Shown here piece after piece: positions 23,564-32,417 of a stretch of DNA of 64,000 nucleotides (the stretch's first letter is position 1; each line of letters starts with the position of its first letter). A program made the position numbers and the translations under genes. The DNA is from Falsirhodobacter sp051195255 (GTDB taxonomy: Bacteria; Pseudomonadota; Alphaproteobacteria; Rhodobacterales; Rhodobacteraceae): assembly GCF_051195255.1 (NCBI RefSeq), contig NZ_JBNJLK010000009.1, forward strand, positions 1-64,000. The letters run 5' to 3'. A model generated the notes under the pieces. The model saw nothing but the letters and a program-made list of their open reading frames with translations, did no database searches and had not been told where the DNA came from.

Positions 23564-24341
23564 GGGAAACCTTTTGCAGGAAGGGGATCAGAAGGTCCGC
23601 CATCGCGCGCGGCGCTTCCACCGGCGGCAGATGGCCGGTGTCGGGGATCAGGTGGAAGGCGGCGCCGTCGATCAGTGCGGCCGTCGCCTCCACCACCTCG
23701 GGCGGGGAAGCGCCGTCCGCGCCGCCGCCGATCACCAGCGTGGGCAGGCGCAACGCGCGGGTGGTTTCGGTCAGGTCGGCCCCCGCCAGCGCCCGGCAGG
23801 CGGCGACATAGCCTTCGGGATCCGTGCGTTCCATCATCCGCTGCCACAGCGCGCGTTCGGGGCGGGACAGGAAGGCGGGCGCGAACCAGCGTTCCATCAC
23901 CGCCGGCGCGATGGAACCCATGCCATTCGCGCGCACCGCATCGATCCGCGCCGTCCAGCTTTCGGCGGTGCCCAGCTTCGCCGCCGTGTTCGACAGGACC
24001 AGCCCGCGCAGCAGATCGGGGCGCAGGGCGGCCACGCGCTGCGCGATCAGCCCGCCGATGGACAGGCCGACGAACACGACCGGCCCGCGCGCCACCTGTT
24101 CGATCAGCGCGATCGCATCTTCGGCCAGCCCGTCGATCCCCTCGGCCGGGCCATTGTCGGACAGGCCATGGCCGCGCTTGTCATGGCGGATCAGCCGAAA
24201 ACCGGCCGGCAGCAGCGGCAACAGCGCGTCCCACAGCCGAAGATCCGTGCCCAGCGAATTGGCGAACACGACCGCAGGCCACTCTTCAGGGCCGCTGACG
24301 GTGTAATGCAGAACGCCCCAAGGGCGCATCAATGCGTGCAT
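23556..24341 (-). CDS. pcaD: 3-oxoadipate enol-lactonase PcaD
   Basis: 261-aa alpha/beta hydrolase; elbow 'VFVGLSIGGLIAQRVA' with intact Ser, Asp in 'IGGGADGASPPE', His in 'PDTGHLPPVEAP'. It hydrolyses the enol-lactone to beta-ketoadipate. GGAGGAGGAG just upstream of the ATG is a very strong ribosome binding site, fitting the first gene of the pcaDCHGB operon. The promoter region is shared with divergent pcaQ and holds a PcaQ-type operator. Confidence 0.92.
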   Translation of the reverse strand: MHALMRPWGVLHYTVSGPEEWPAVVFANSLGTDLRLWDALLPLLPAGFRLIRHDKRGHGLSDNGPAEGIDGLAEDAIALIEQVARGPVVFVGLSIGGLIAQRVAALRPDLLRGLVLSNTAAKLGTAESWTARIDAVRANGMGSIAPAVMERWFAPAFLSRPERALWQRMMERTDPEGYVAACRALAGADLTETTRALRLPTLVIGGGADGASPPEVVEATAALIDGAAFHLIPDTGHLPPVEAPRAMADLLIPFLQKVSHV

Positions 24342-24412
24342 GGTGATCTCCTCCTCCGCGCCCGATCTTGCACATCGCACGGGCCGCGCCTAATGCAAAA
24401 TGATGCCCCTTC

Positions 24413-24430
24413 CATAACGAGGCCGTTATG
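24413..24430. promoter_or_regulatory. PcaQ-type operator overlapping the pcaQ start codon
   Basis: Perfect inverted repeat CATAAC-GAGGCC-GTTATG. It fits the LysR-type site ATAAC(C)-N4-(G)GTTA described for PcaQ of rhizobia. The right arm includes the pcaQ ATG (24428-24430), so bound PcaQ would block its own expression while activating pcaD, 72 bp away on the other strand. Confidence 0.65.
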
Positions 24431-25308
24431 CATCCTGCCATCAAGCTGCGCCACATCCGCAGCTTTCTTGCCATCGCGGCCGAAGGCAACCTGTCGGCCG
24501 TGGCGCGCGAACAGGGCGTGACCCAGCCCGCCCTGTCCCGCACCCTGGCCGAGCTGGAGACCCTTCTGGACGCACCCCTGTTCCTGCGGCAGGGGCGGCG
24601 GCTGACCCTGACCGAGGCCGGCCGCGCCTTCCGCCTTCACGCGGCCGAGGCGGTGCACCTGCTGGACACCGCCGCCGCCGCCCTGCATCCTGTCGCGGCC
24701 GCGTCGCACCTGCGCGTCGGGGTGCTGCCCACGGTGGCCACCCGCCTCTTCCCCGCACTCGCCCTGTCCTTCCGCGAGGCGCGGTCCGACACCCTCCTCA
24801 CCCTCATCTCCGGCTCGCATGACGATCTGTTGCGGCAGCTGCGCAACGCGCGGATCGACCTGATGATCGGCCGCATGCCCGCCGCCGCCGAGATCGCGGG
24901 CCTGTCCTTTCTGCATCTCTATGACGAGGAGGTGGTGCTGGCTTTGCGCCCCGGCCACCCGCTGGCGGATCGCCCCGCGGCGGAGGTTCTGGCGCAGGTG
25001 CCGCTGATCCTGCCGCCCGAAGGCGCGATCATCCGGCGGGGGGTGGACGACTGGATCGCCTCACAGGGGTTGGGGCGCGTGCGTCCCGCCTATGAAACCG
25101 CGTCGCTGGCCCTTGGGCGGGGGCTGGTGCTGTCGTCCGACGCGGTCTGGTTGATCTCGGCCGGCGTCATCCATGCCGAGGTGGCGCGGGGCGAGATGAT
25201 CGCCCTGCGCCCCGGCGCCGGCTTCCTGACCGGCCCCGTCGGCATCACGCAAGGAGAGGAGGCGGGGGCGGCGCAAACCACCCTCGTCCGCCTTGCGCGG
25301 GGTCTGGT

Positions 25309-26502
<1,194 letters not shown>

Positions 26503-26503
26503 C

Positions 26504-27169
26504 TCACAGCTCCGGCACGTTCAGGTCGGACACGGTGCCTTCGATCGTCAGCGCCGCCCCCGTCATGGATTGCAGTTCGTCGACGCTCATCCCCGGCAGC
26601 TTTTCACGCAGCACGAAGCGGCCGTCCTTCACGTCCACCACCGCAAGGCTGGTATAGACGCGGGTAACGCAGGCCACGCCCGTCAGCGGGAAGGTGCACG
26701 CCTCCACCAGCTTTGGCTTGCCGTCTTTCGTGACGTGTTCGGTGATGACGCAGACCTGTTTCGCGCCGTGCACCAGATCCATCGCGCCGCCGACCGCCGG
26801 CACCCCCTTGGACCCCACGCGCCAGTTCGCCAGATCGCCCGTCTGCGCGACCTGGTAGGCGCCAAGGATCGCCACGTCCAGATGCCCGCCGCGCACCATC
26901 GCGAAGCTGTCGGCGTGGTGGAAGAAGGCGGCCCCCGGCTTCAGCGTCACGGCGCGCTTGCCGGCGTTGATCAGGTCCCAGTCCTCCTGCCCCTCGGGCG
27001 GGGCCTCGCCGAAGTTCAGCAGGCCGTTTTCCGTGTGATAGATGACCGTGCGGCCTTCCACGCTGTAGCGGGCGACCATTTCCGGCGCGCCGATGCCAAG
27101 GTTGACATAGGCGCCGTCCTGGATGTCCTGCGCCGCGCGCCAGGCCATCTGTGCGTTCGACAGTTTCAT
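26504..27169 (-). CDS. pcaJ: 3-oxoadipate CoA-transferase beta subunit PcaJ
   Basis: 221-aa subunit B of a succinyl-CoA:3-oxoacid CoA-transferase ('YVNLGIGAPEMVARY', catalytic Glu in 'VIYHTENGLLNFG', 'GGHLDVAILGAYQV', 'MDLVHGAKQVCVITEHVTKDGKPKLVE'). With PcaI it activates beta-ketoadipate. Its ATG shares a base with the pcaI stop. Confidence 0.92.
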   Translation of the reverse strand: MKLSNAQMAWRAAQDIQDGAYVNLGIGAPEMVARYSVEGRTVIYHTENGLLNFGEAPPEGQEDWDLINAGKRAVTLKPGAAFFHHADSFAMVRGGHLDVAILGAYQVAQTGDLANWRVGSKGVPAVGGAMDLVHGAKQVCVITEHVTKDGKPKLVEACTFPLTGVACVTRVYTSLAVVDVKDGRFVLREKLPGMSVDELQSMTGAALTIEGTVSDLNVPEL

Positions 27170-27888
27170 CAATGCACCGCCCCCTCGCGGATCAAGGCTT
27201 CTTCCTGCTGCGGGTTCGCCACCTGCACCACGTGATCGACAAAGATGCCGGGCGTGACCACCTGTTCGGGATCGATACCGCCGGGCTCCAGCAGCTCGGT
27301 CACCTGGACGATGGTGGTGGCCGCGGCCATGCACATCAACGGGCTGAAGTTGCGCGCGGCAAGACGGTAGGTGAGGTTTCCCATCGTGTCGCCCTTGTGC
27401 GCCTTGATCAGCGCCACGTCGGCCTTCAGCCAGCGTTCCTGCACGTAAGGCCGGCCGTCGAACTCCGCCACGGGCTTGCCTTCGGCCAGTTCTGTCCCGA
27501 ACGAGGTGGGGGTGTAGAAGGCCGGGATCCCCGCCCCGCCCGCGCGGATGCGTTCGGCCAGCGTGCCCTGCGGCACCAGTTCCAGTTCCACCCGCCCTTC
27601 CAGATAGGCGTCGGTGAACGCCCGCGGGTCCGAGGATCGGGGGAACGAGCAGACCATCTTCGCCACCATCCCCGCATCGATCATCGCCGCGATGCCGATG
27701 CGCCCGTTGCCCGCGTTGTTGTTCACGAGCGTCAGGTTCTTCGGGCTGCCGGTGGCGCGGAAGCGGTCGATCAGCGCGTGGATCAGCTCGATCGGCGCAC
27801 CCGATCCGCCAAAGCCGCCGATCATCACCACCGCGCCGTCGGGGATCCCCGCCACAGCCTCGGCCAATGTTGGAATCGTCTTGTCCAT
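27169..27888 (-). CDS. pcaI: 3-oxoadipate CoA-transferase alpha subunit PcaI
   Basis: 239-aa subunit A with the CoA-transferase glycine motif 'GAVVMIGGFGGSGAPIELIHAL', 'LVNNNAGNGRIG' and 'AEFDGRPYVQERWLKADVALIKAHKGD'. AGGAGG lies directly before the ATG. First gene of pcaIJF and divergent from pcaR, with a PcaR operator between. Confidence 0.92.
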   Translation of the reverse strand: MDKTIPTLAEAVAGIPDGAVVMIGGFGGSGAPIELIHALIDRFRATGSPKNLTLVNNNAGNGRIGIAAMIDAGMVAKMVCSFPRSSDPRAFTDAYLEGRVELELVPQGTLAERIRAGGAGIPAFYTPTSFGTELAEGKPVAEFDGRPYVQERWLKADVALIKAHKGDTMGNLTYRLAARNFSPLMCMAAATTIVQVTELLEPGGIDPEQVVTPGIFVDHVVQVANPQQEEALIREGAVH

Positions 27889-27962
27889 GATGGTCCTCCT
27901 TGCGGTGAAAGCTAGGAAGGGGGGAACTGGACCTCAATCCCTTTGTGCGTTATGCGTGTTTT

Positions 27963-27977
27963 GTTCGATAATCGCAC
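27963..27977. promoter_or_regulatory. PcaR operator
   Basis: The 15-mer GTTCGATAATCGCAC is, as I recall, identical to the site bound by Pseudomonas putida PcaR at the pcaIJ promoter. It sits in the 97-bp gap between pcaI and pcaR, 8 bp before the pcaR start, so it probably controls both, with autorepression of pcaR. Confidence 0.75.
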
Positions 27978-27985
27978 GGGACGGC

Positions 27986-28735
27986 ATGGACAAGCGCGAC
28001 ACGATGGGCGGCCTTGCCAAGGGGTTGAGGGTGATCGAGGCGTTCTCGGCGGACCGCCCGCGCCTGACGATCACCGAAGCCGCCGAACATGCGGGGCTGG
28101 ACCGCGCGACGGCGCGCCGCTGCCTCTTGACGCTGGCCGATCTGGGCTATGCCGATTACGACGGTAAGTTCTTCACCCTGACCCCGCATGTCCTGCGTCT
28201 TGGCACCGCGTGCCTGGCCACGATGCCGCTGCCGGGCCTCGTGCAGCCCTGGCTGGACCGGTTGTCGGAGCTGACGGGCGAAAGCTCCTCCGTCGCGATC
28301 CTGGACCGGGGGGAGATCGTGTATGTCGCCCGTGCCGCGCAGCGCAAGGTGATGTCGATCGCCCTGATGCCCGGATCGCGCCTGCCGGCCTTCTGCACGT
28401 CGATGGGCCGCGTCCTTCTGGCCGCCCTGCCCGAGGCGGAGGCCGAAGCCCGCCTGCCCCCCCTGACGGCCCGCACCCCCCGCACCCTGACCGAACCGGA
28501 GGCCGTCATGGCCCGCATCGCGCAGGCCCGGGCCGAGGGTTTCGCCCTGATCGACCAGGAGGTGGAGCTAGGCCTGCGGTCGATCGCCGTGCCCCTGATG
28601 GACGCGCGGGGGCGCGTGGTGGCGGCCCTGAACCTTGGCGTGCCCGCCACGCAGGGGAAGGTGGAGGATCTGGCCCGCCGCTATCTGGACGCGATGCGCG
28701 TGGTGCAGGCCGAACTGCGCAAGGTGCTGGTTTAA
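27986..28735 (+). CDS. pcaR: IclR-family regulator PcaR
   Basis: 249 aa: N-terminal winged helix ('GGLAKGLRVIEAFSADRPRLTITEAAEHAGLDRATARRCLLTL') and IclR effector domain ('GSRLPAFCTSMGRVLLAALPE', 'VELGLRSIAVPLMDARGRVVAALNLGVPA'). PcaR/PcaU/PobR-type regulators respond to beta-ketoadipate or protocatechuate. The divergent operon pcaIJF and the operator just upstream support PcaR. The start at 27986 keeps the operator outside the coding region. The stop codon overlaps that of convergent pobR. Confidence 0.9.
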   Translation: MDKRDTMGGLAKGLRVIEAFSADRPRLTITEAAEHAGLDRATARRCLLTLADLGYADYDGKFFTLTPHVLRLGTACLATMPLPGLVQPWLDRLSELTGESSSVAILDRGEIVYVARAAQRKVMSIALMPGSRLPAFCTSMGRVLLAALPEAEAEARLPPLTARTPRTLTEPEAVMARIAQARAEGFALIDQEVELGLRSIAVPLMDARGRVVAALNLGVPATQGKVEDLARRYLDAMRVVQAELRKVLV

Positions 28736-29604
28736 AGCGCGCGCAGCCGGTTGCGATAGGCCTGGGGCGTTTCCCCGCATTGCCGCCGGAACGCGCGCGA
28801 GAAATAGGCCGGATCCTCGAACCCCAGCATCAGCCCCACCTCCCCCACCCCCGCGCGGGTATAGGCCAGAAGGCGGCGCGCTTCCTGGAACAGCTGCCGG
28901 TCGATGTATTGCGAGGCGCTGAGCCCGGTTTCCGCCCGCGCCACCCGCGACAGGTGCGTGGGCGTCATCCCAAGCGCCGCGGCGTGATCGGCCACCGTCC
29001 AGCGGTCGCGCAGATGGGCGTGCACCAGCGTGTCGAAGGCGGCCATGCGGCGGGCATAGGGATGATCGCGCGCCTCCCCCTCCAGCCGCCGGGCGACATG
29101 GACCGCCAGTTGCGTGGCCAGCGCCCGCAACTGCGCGATGCGGCCAAGGCGGCGGGCGCGATGCTCCTCGGCCAGCGCCTGGACAAGGCGGCGCAGGTCG
29201 TCGTCGGCGGGGATGGTGCCCGCCTGCACGAGGCGGTCCGACAGGGCGCTCGCCCCGAACAGGTCGGCGAATTCGGCCACCGGCAGGGTGACGACGAAGC
29301 CTTCGGTGCCTTGCGCGAACTGGAAGCTGTGGGCGACGCGGCGTGGCACGCTGACCAGCGCCGGAAGGGGCACCTCCCGCACGGCGCCGTCCACGGTCAT
29401 CTGCGCCCGCCCGCCGGTCAGCAGGAAGAACTGGTGCAGGTCAGCATGCCGGTGCACCCCGATCCGCCAGCCATGCCCCGCCGCCCGGTCAAGGATGGTT
29501 TCGCAATGCAGGATGTCGGGAAAGGCCTGATGCTCTCCGTAAAGGTCAAAGGTCGGGATCGGTTCCATGTTCGATTCGTGCCAGAGTTTGGCGGCTTCGT
29601 CCAT
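28732..29604 (-). CDS. pobR: AraC-family activator PobR
   Basis: 290 aa: N-terminal cupin sensor ('GWRIGVHRHADLHQFFLLTGGRAQMTVDGAV') and C-terminal AraC HTH pair ('HAAALGMTPTHLSRVARAETGLSASQYIDRQLFQEARRLL ... MLGFEDPAYFSRAFRRQCGETPQAYR'). It is divergent from pobA by 56 bp, the typical AraC-type PobR arrangement in alphaproteobacteria; it would activate pobA with 4-hydroxybenzoate. An internal ATG at 29568 ('MEPIPTFDLYG') is an alternative start. Confidence 0.87.
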   Translation of the reverse strand: MDEAAKLWHESNMEPIPTFDLYGEHQAFPDILHCETILDRAAGHGWRIGVHRHADLHQFFLLTGGRAQMTVDGAVREVPLPALVSVPRRVAHSFQFAQGTEGFVVTLPVAEFADLFGASALSDRLVQAGTIPADDDLRRLVQALAEEHRARRLGRIAQLRALATQLAVHVARRLEGEARDHPYARRMAAFDTLVHAHLRDRWTVADHAAALGMTPTHLSRVARAETGLSASQYIDRQLFQEARRLLAYTRAGVGEVGLMLGFEDPAYFSRAFRRQCGETPQAYRNRLRAL

Positions 29605-29660
29605 GTCCCGCCCGCGCCCGCCCTGTCATCCTCCCGCCCGAGGGATATGGGAGGACTACC

Positions 29661-30824
29661 ATGCGGACGCAGGTCGCCATCATCGGCGGCGGGCCATCGG
29701 GCCTGCTTTTGTCGCAGCTTCTGAACCGCGCGGGCATCGCCACCGTCGTGCTGGAACGCTCCACGCGCGACCATGTCCTGTCGCGCATCCGCGCGGGGGT
29801 GCTGGAACAGGGCACGGTGCGGATGTTGCACGAAGCGGGTTGTGCCGACCGGATGATGCGCGAAGGCCATCCGCATCACGGCTGCTATCTGTCCACCGAC
29901 CAGGGCCGCTTCCGCGTCGATTTCACCGAAGCCTGCGGGCAGGAGGTGATGGTCTACGGCCAGACCGAGGTGACGCATGATCTGTATGACGCGCAGGACG
30001 CCATCGGCGCCACCATCCTGCACGAGGTGTCGGACGTGGTCCTGCACGATCTGACGGGCGACCATCCGCACGTCACCTTCACCCATGGCGGTCAGGCGCA
30101 GCGGCTGGATTGCGACTGGATCGCGGGCTGCGACGGGTTCCACGGCGTCAGCCGCAAGTCCATCCCCGAACATGTCCGGCAAGAGTTCGAGCGCGTCTAT
30201 CCCTTCGGCTGGCTGGGCGTCCTGTCCCGCACCAAGCCCGCGGCGGAGGAACTGATCTACGCCAACCACCCGCGCGGCTTCGCCCTCGCCTCCATGCGCA
30301 GCGAGCACCTGTCGCGCTATTACATCCAGGTCCCGCTGACCGACAAGGCAGAGGCTTGGTCCGACGAGGCCTTCTGGACGGAGATCCGCCGCCGCCTGCC
30401 CGGCGACGTGGCGGACAGCATGGAAACGGGCCCCACGATCGAAAAGTCCATCGCGCCCCTGCGCAGCTTCGTGACCGAACCGATGCGGTGGGGCCGGCTG
30501 TTCCTTGTTGGCGACGCCGCGCATATCGTGCCGCCGACGGGTGCGAAGGGCCTGAACCTCGCCGTCTCCGACGTGCATTACCTGTACGAGGCGCTGGTGG
30601 AGGCCCATCGCAGCCTGCGCGGGGTCGAAGCCTATTCCGAACGCGCGCTGAAACGCGTCTGGGGCGCGATGCGGTTCAGCTGGTGGATGACCTCCATCCT
30701 CCACCGTTTCCCCGATCAAAGCGAGTTCGACCAGAAGATCCAGGAAAACGAGCTGCACATCCTGCGCGACATGCCTTCGGCCCGCGAAACCATGGCCCGC
30801 AGCTATGTCGGCCTTCCCTTCTGA
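29661..30824 (+). CDS. pobA: 4-hydroxybenzoate 3-monooxygenase PobA
   Basis: 387-aa FAD/NADPH hydroxylase that makes protocatechuate from 4-hydroxybenzoate, feeding PcaHG. FAD GXGXXG region 'TQVAIIGGGPSGLLLSQLL', the DG motif 'DWIAGCDGFHGVSR' and GD motif 'LFLVGDAAHIVPPTGAKGLNLAVSDV' are intact. GGGAGG precedes the ATG. Length fits the family. Confidence 0.94.
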   Translation: MRTQVAIIGGGPSGLLLSQLLNRAGIATVVLERSTRDHVLSRIRAGVLEQGTVRMLHEAGCADRMMREGHPHHGCYLSTDQGRFRVDFTEACGQEVMVYGQTEVTHDLYDAQDAIGATILHEVSDVVLHDLTGDHPHVTFTHGGQAQRLDCDWIAGCDGFHGVSRKSIPEHVRQEFERVYPFGWLGVLSRTKPAAEELIYANHPRGFALASMRSEHLSRYYIQVPLTDKAEAWSDEAFWTEIRRRLPGDVADSMETGPTIEKSIAPLRSFVTEPMRWGRLFLVGDAAHIVPPTGAKGLNLAVSDVHYLYEALVEAHRSLRGVEAYSERALKRVWGAMRFSWWMTSILHRFPDQSEFDQKIQENELHILRDMPSARETMARSYVGLPF

Positions 30825-30845
30825 GGGGGGAAGGGTCCACGGGGC

Positions 30846-30876
30846 GGTTGACAAGCGACTCAACCTTAGGTAGACC
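30846..30876 (+). promoter_or_regulatory. Candidate promoter with overlapping inverted repeat upstream of the GH16 gene
   Basis: TTGACA at 30848-30853 and a weak TAGACC at 30871-30876 have 17-bp spacing. The -35 lies in an inverted repeat GGTTGA (30846-30851) / TCAACC (30860-30865), a possible operator. The -10 is poor, so this is only suggestive. Confidence 0.3.
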
Positions 30877-30901
30877 TGGACTTGCACAACCATTCGTCCG
30901 G

Positions 30902-30933
30902 AACGGCCACCTCCCCTGCGGGAGGTGGCCGTT
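30902..30933. terminator. Perfect 14-bp stem-loop between pobA and the GH16 gene
   Basis: AACGGCCACCTCCC (30902-30915), loop CTGC, GGGAGGTGGCCGTT (30920-30933). It is very stable, but followed by TCGTCC rather than a U-run. It lies 78 bp after pobA and 37 bp before the chosen GH16 start, so it may end pobA transcripts, or lie in the GH16 5' leader as an RNA structure. Confidence 0.55.
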
Positions 30934-30969
30934 TCGTCCAATCTGGAAGGCCAGCCCGAGGTGCCCGCC

Positions 30970-32352
30970 ATGCCGTCCTCCTCCCTTTCCAGCACCCTTT
31001 CCGACCCCGCGACACCGTCGAACCTCTTTATGGGTGGCGAAAGCTATGTCCTGACCTTTGCCGAGGAGTTCTCGGACACAGCGGGCCTCTACTGGCAGGG
31101 GTTCGGAAGCGGTGGCACATGGGCCACGTCCTTTTCCCCGCACCTTCAGGACAGCCGCACCATCGCGGCCAACAACGAGTTGCAATATTACGCCGACCCC
31201 GACATGACCGCCCTGCCCGCCGCCTTTACCACCGAAGGCGGCGCCACGACCCTTCGCGCAACGCCGCTGACCACGGCCCAGAAGGCGGCGGCGGGGGGCC
31301 TCGGCTACAGCTCGGGCTTGCTGAGCACGCAGATGACCTTCGGGCTGACCACGGGCTATGTGGAGATCCGGGCCGACATCCCCGACGAGCAGGGGTTGTG
31401 GAGCGCGTTCTGGTTGCTGCCCACCGACGGCGACTGGTCGGCCGAGGTGGACGTGTTCGAATTTCTGGGCCAGTCCCCCGGCACCCTGCACACGAACGTC
31501 TGGTCAAACGGCGTGTCCGACGCGCAGGCGGTGGAGGCGCCGGGCGCGGGCGACGGGTTTCACACCTACGGCCTCTTGTGGGAAGCGGACGCGCTGTCGT
31601 GGTATTACGACGGCGACGTGGTGCGGCAGCAGGCCGTGTCGCTGACCGAGGAGATGTTCCTGGTCCTGAACCTCGCCGTCGGGGGCTGGGCGGGCGATCC
31701 CGACGCCTCCACCGATTTTTCGGACGGGCTGACGGTGGATTACGTCCATGTCTATGAACGCGAAGCCAGCGCCACCCGCAACCCCGCCCTGGACCCGGAC
31801 TCCACCCGGCCCGGCGACCGCATCACCGGCACGGACGCGGCCGAGGTGCTGGACGGATCCCGCTGGGGCGACGCGATCGGCGGGGGGCGCGGAAACGACA
31901 CCGTGTATGGCGACAACGGCGACGACACCCTGTCGGGCGAAGGAGGGCAGGATGAACTCTTCGGCCATGCGGGTGCGGATTCGCTGTCCGGCGGGGCCGA
32001 TGCCGACAAGCTGATCGGCGGGCGCGGCAGCGACACCCTGAAGGGCGGCACCGGCAACGACCATCTTTGGGGCGGCAACTACAAGGCGGACGGCGCCGCC
32101 GACGCCTTCATCTTCGTGAAAGGGGGCGGGATCGACTATGTTCACGACTTCGAACCGGGGGTCGACCGCCTTGTTCTTGCGGGGCTTGCCGCCACGGCCG
32201 AAACGGTGACCGCGGGTTTTCAGGATGAAGGCTGGGCCCTGCGCATCAACCTCGCCCCCAGTGGCGGGCTGTCCACCGACGCGATCTATCTGGTCGGGCG
32301 GACCGCGGCCGACGTGACGGCCGAGGATTTCGGTTTCCCCCTGCTGGCCTGA
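30970..32352 (+). CDS. Secreted GH16 glycanase with RTX calcium-binding repeats
   Basis: 460 aa. The GH16 jelly-roll domain (~25-265) has the catalytic E-x-D-x-x-E motif at Glu159, Asp161, Glu164 ('SAEVDVFEFLG') and 'TTGYVEIRADIPDEQGLWSAFWLLP'. From about 285 to 380 are hemolysin-type nonapeptide repeats of GGXGXDXUX form ('GGGRGNDTVYGDNGDDTLSGEGG...'), then a C-terminal region typical of type I secretion signals. No Sec signal. It likely cuts beta-1,3/1,4-glucans or the cell's own exopolysaccharide, like rhizobial ExsH/PlyA. GAGGTG precedes the ATG at 30970. The adjacent ABC/MFP genes are its probable exporter. Confidence 0.85.
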   Translation: MPSSSLSSTLSDPATPSNLFMGGESYVLTFAEEFSDTAGLYWQGFGSGGTWATSFSPHLQDSRTIAANNELQYYADPDMTALPAAFTTEGGATTLRATPLTTAQKAAAGGLGYSSGLLSTQMTFGLTTGYVEIRADIPDEQGLWSAFWLLPTDGDWSAEVDVFEFLGQSPGTLHTNVWSNGVSDAQAVEAPGAGDGFHTYGLLWEADALSWYYDGDVVRQQAVSLTEEMFLVLNLAVGGWAGDPDASTDFSDGLTVDYVHVYEREASATRNPALDPDSTRPGDRITGTDAAEVLDGSRWGDAIGGGRGNDTVYGDNGDDTLSGEGGQDELFGHAGADSLSGGADADKLIGGRGSDTLKGGTGNDHLWGGNYKADGAADAFIFVKGGGIDYVHDFEPGVDRLVLAGLAATAETVTAGFQDEGWALRINLAPSGGLSTDAIYLVGRTAADVTAEDFGFPLLA

Positions 32353-32417
32353 CCACGTGACTTTGCGGCGCGCATGATCCATAGAGTTTTATTGAAACCC
32401 TGAGCGGGAGGTTCGGA

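Noticed and set aside
29605..29660. PobR operator between pobR and pobA
   Set aside because: The gap has no clear inverted or direct repeat, and AraC-type sites are too variable to call.
30846..30876. Strong promoter for the GH16 gene
   Set aside because: The -35 is good but the -10 is poor, so it was kept only as a low-confidence feature.
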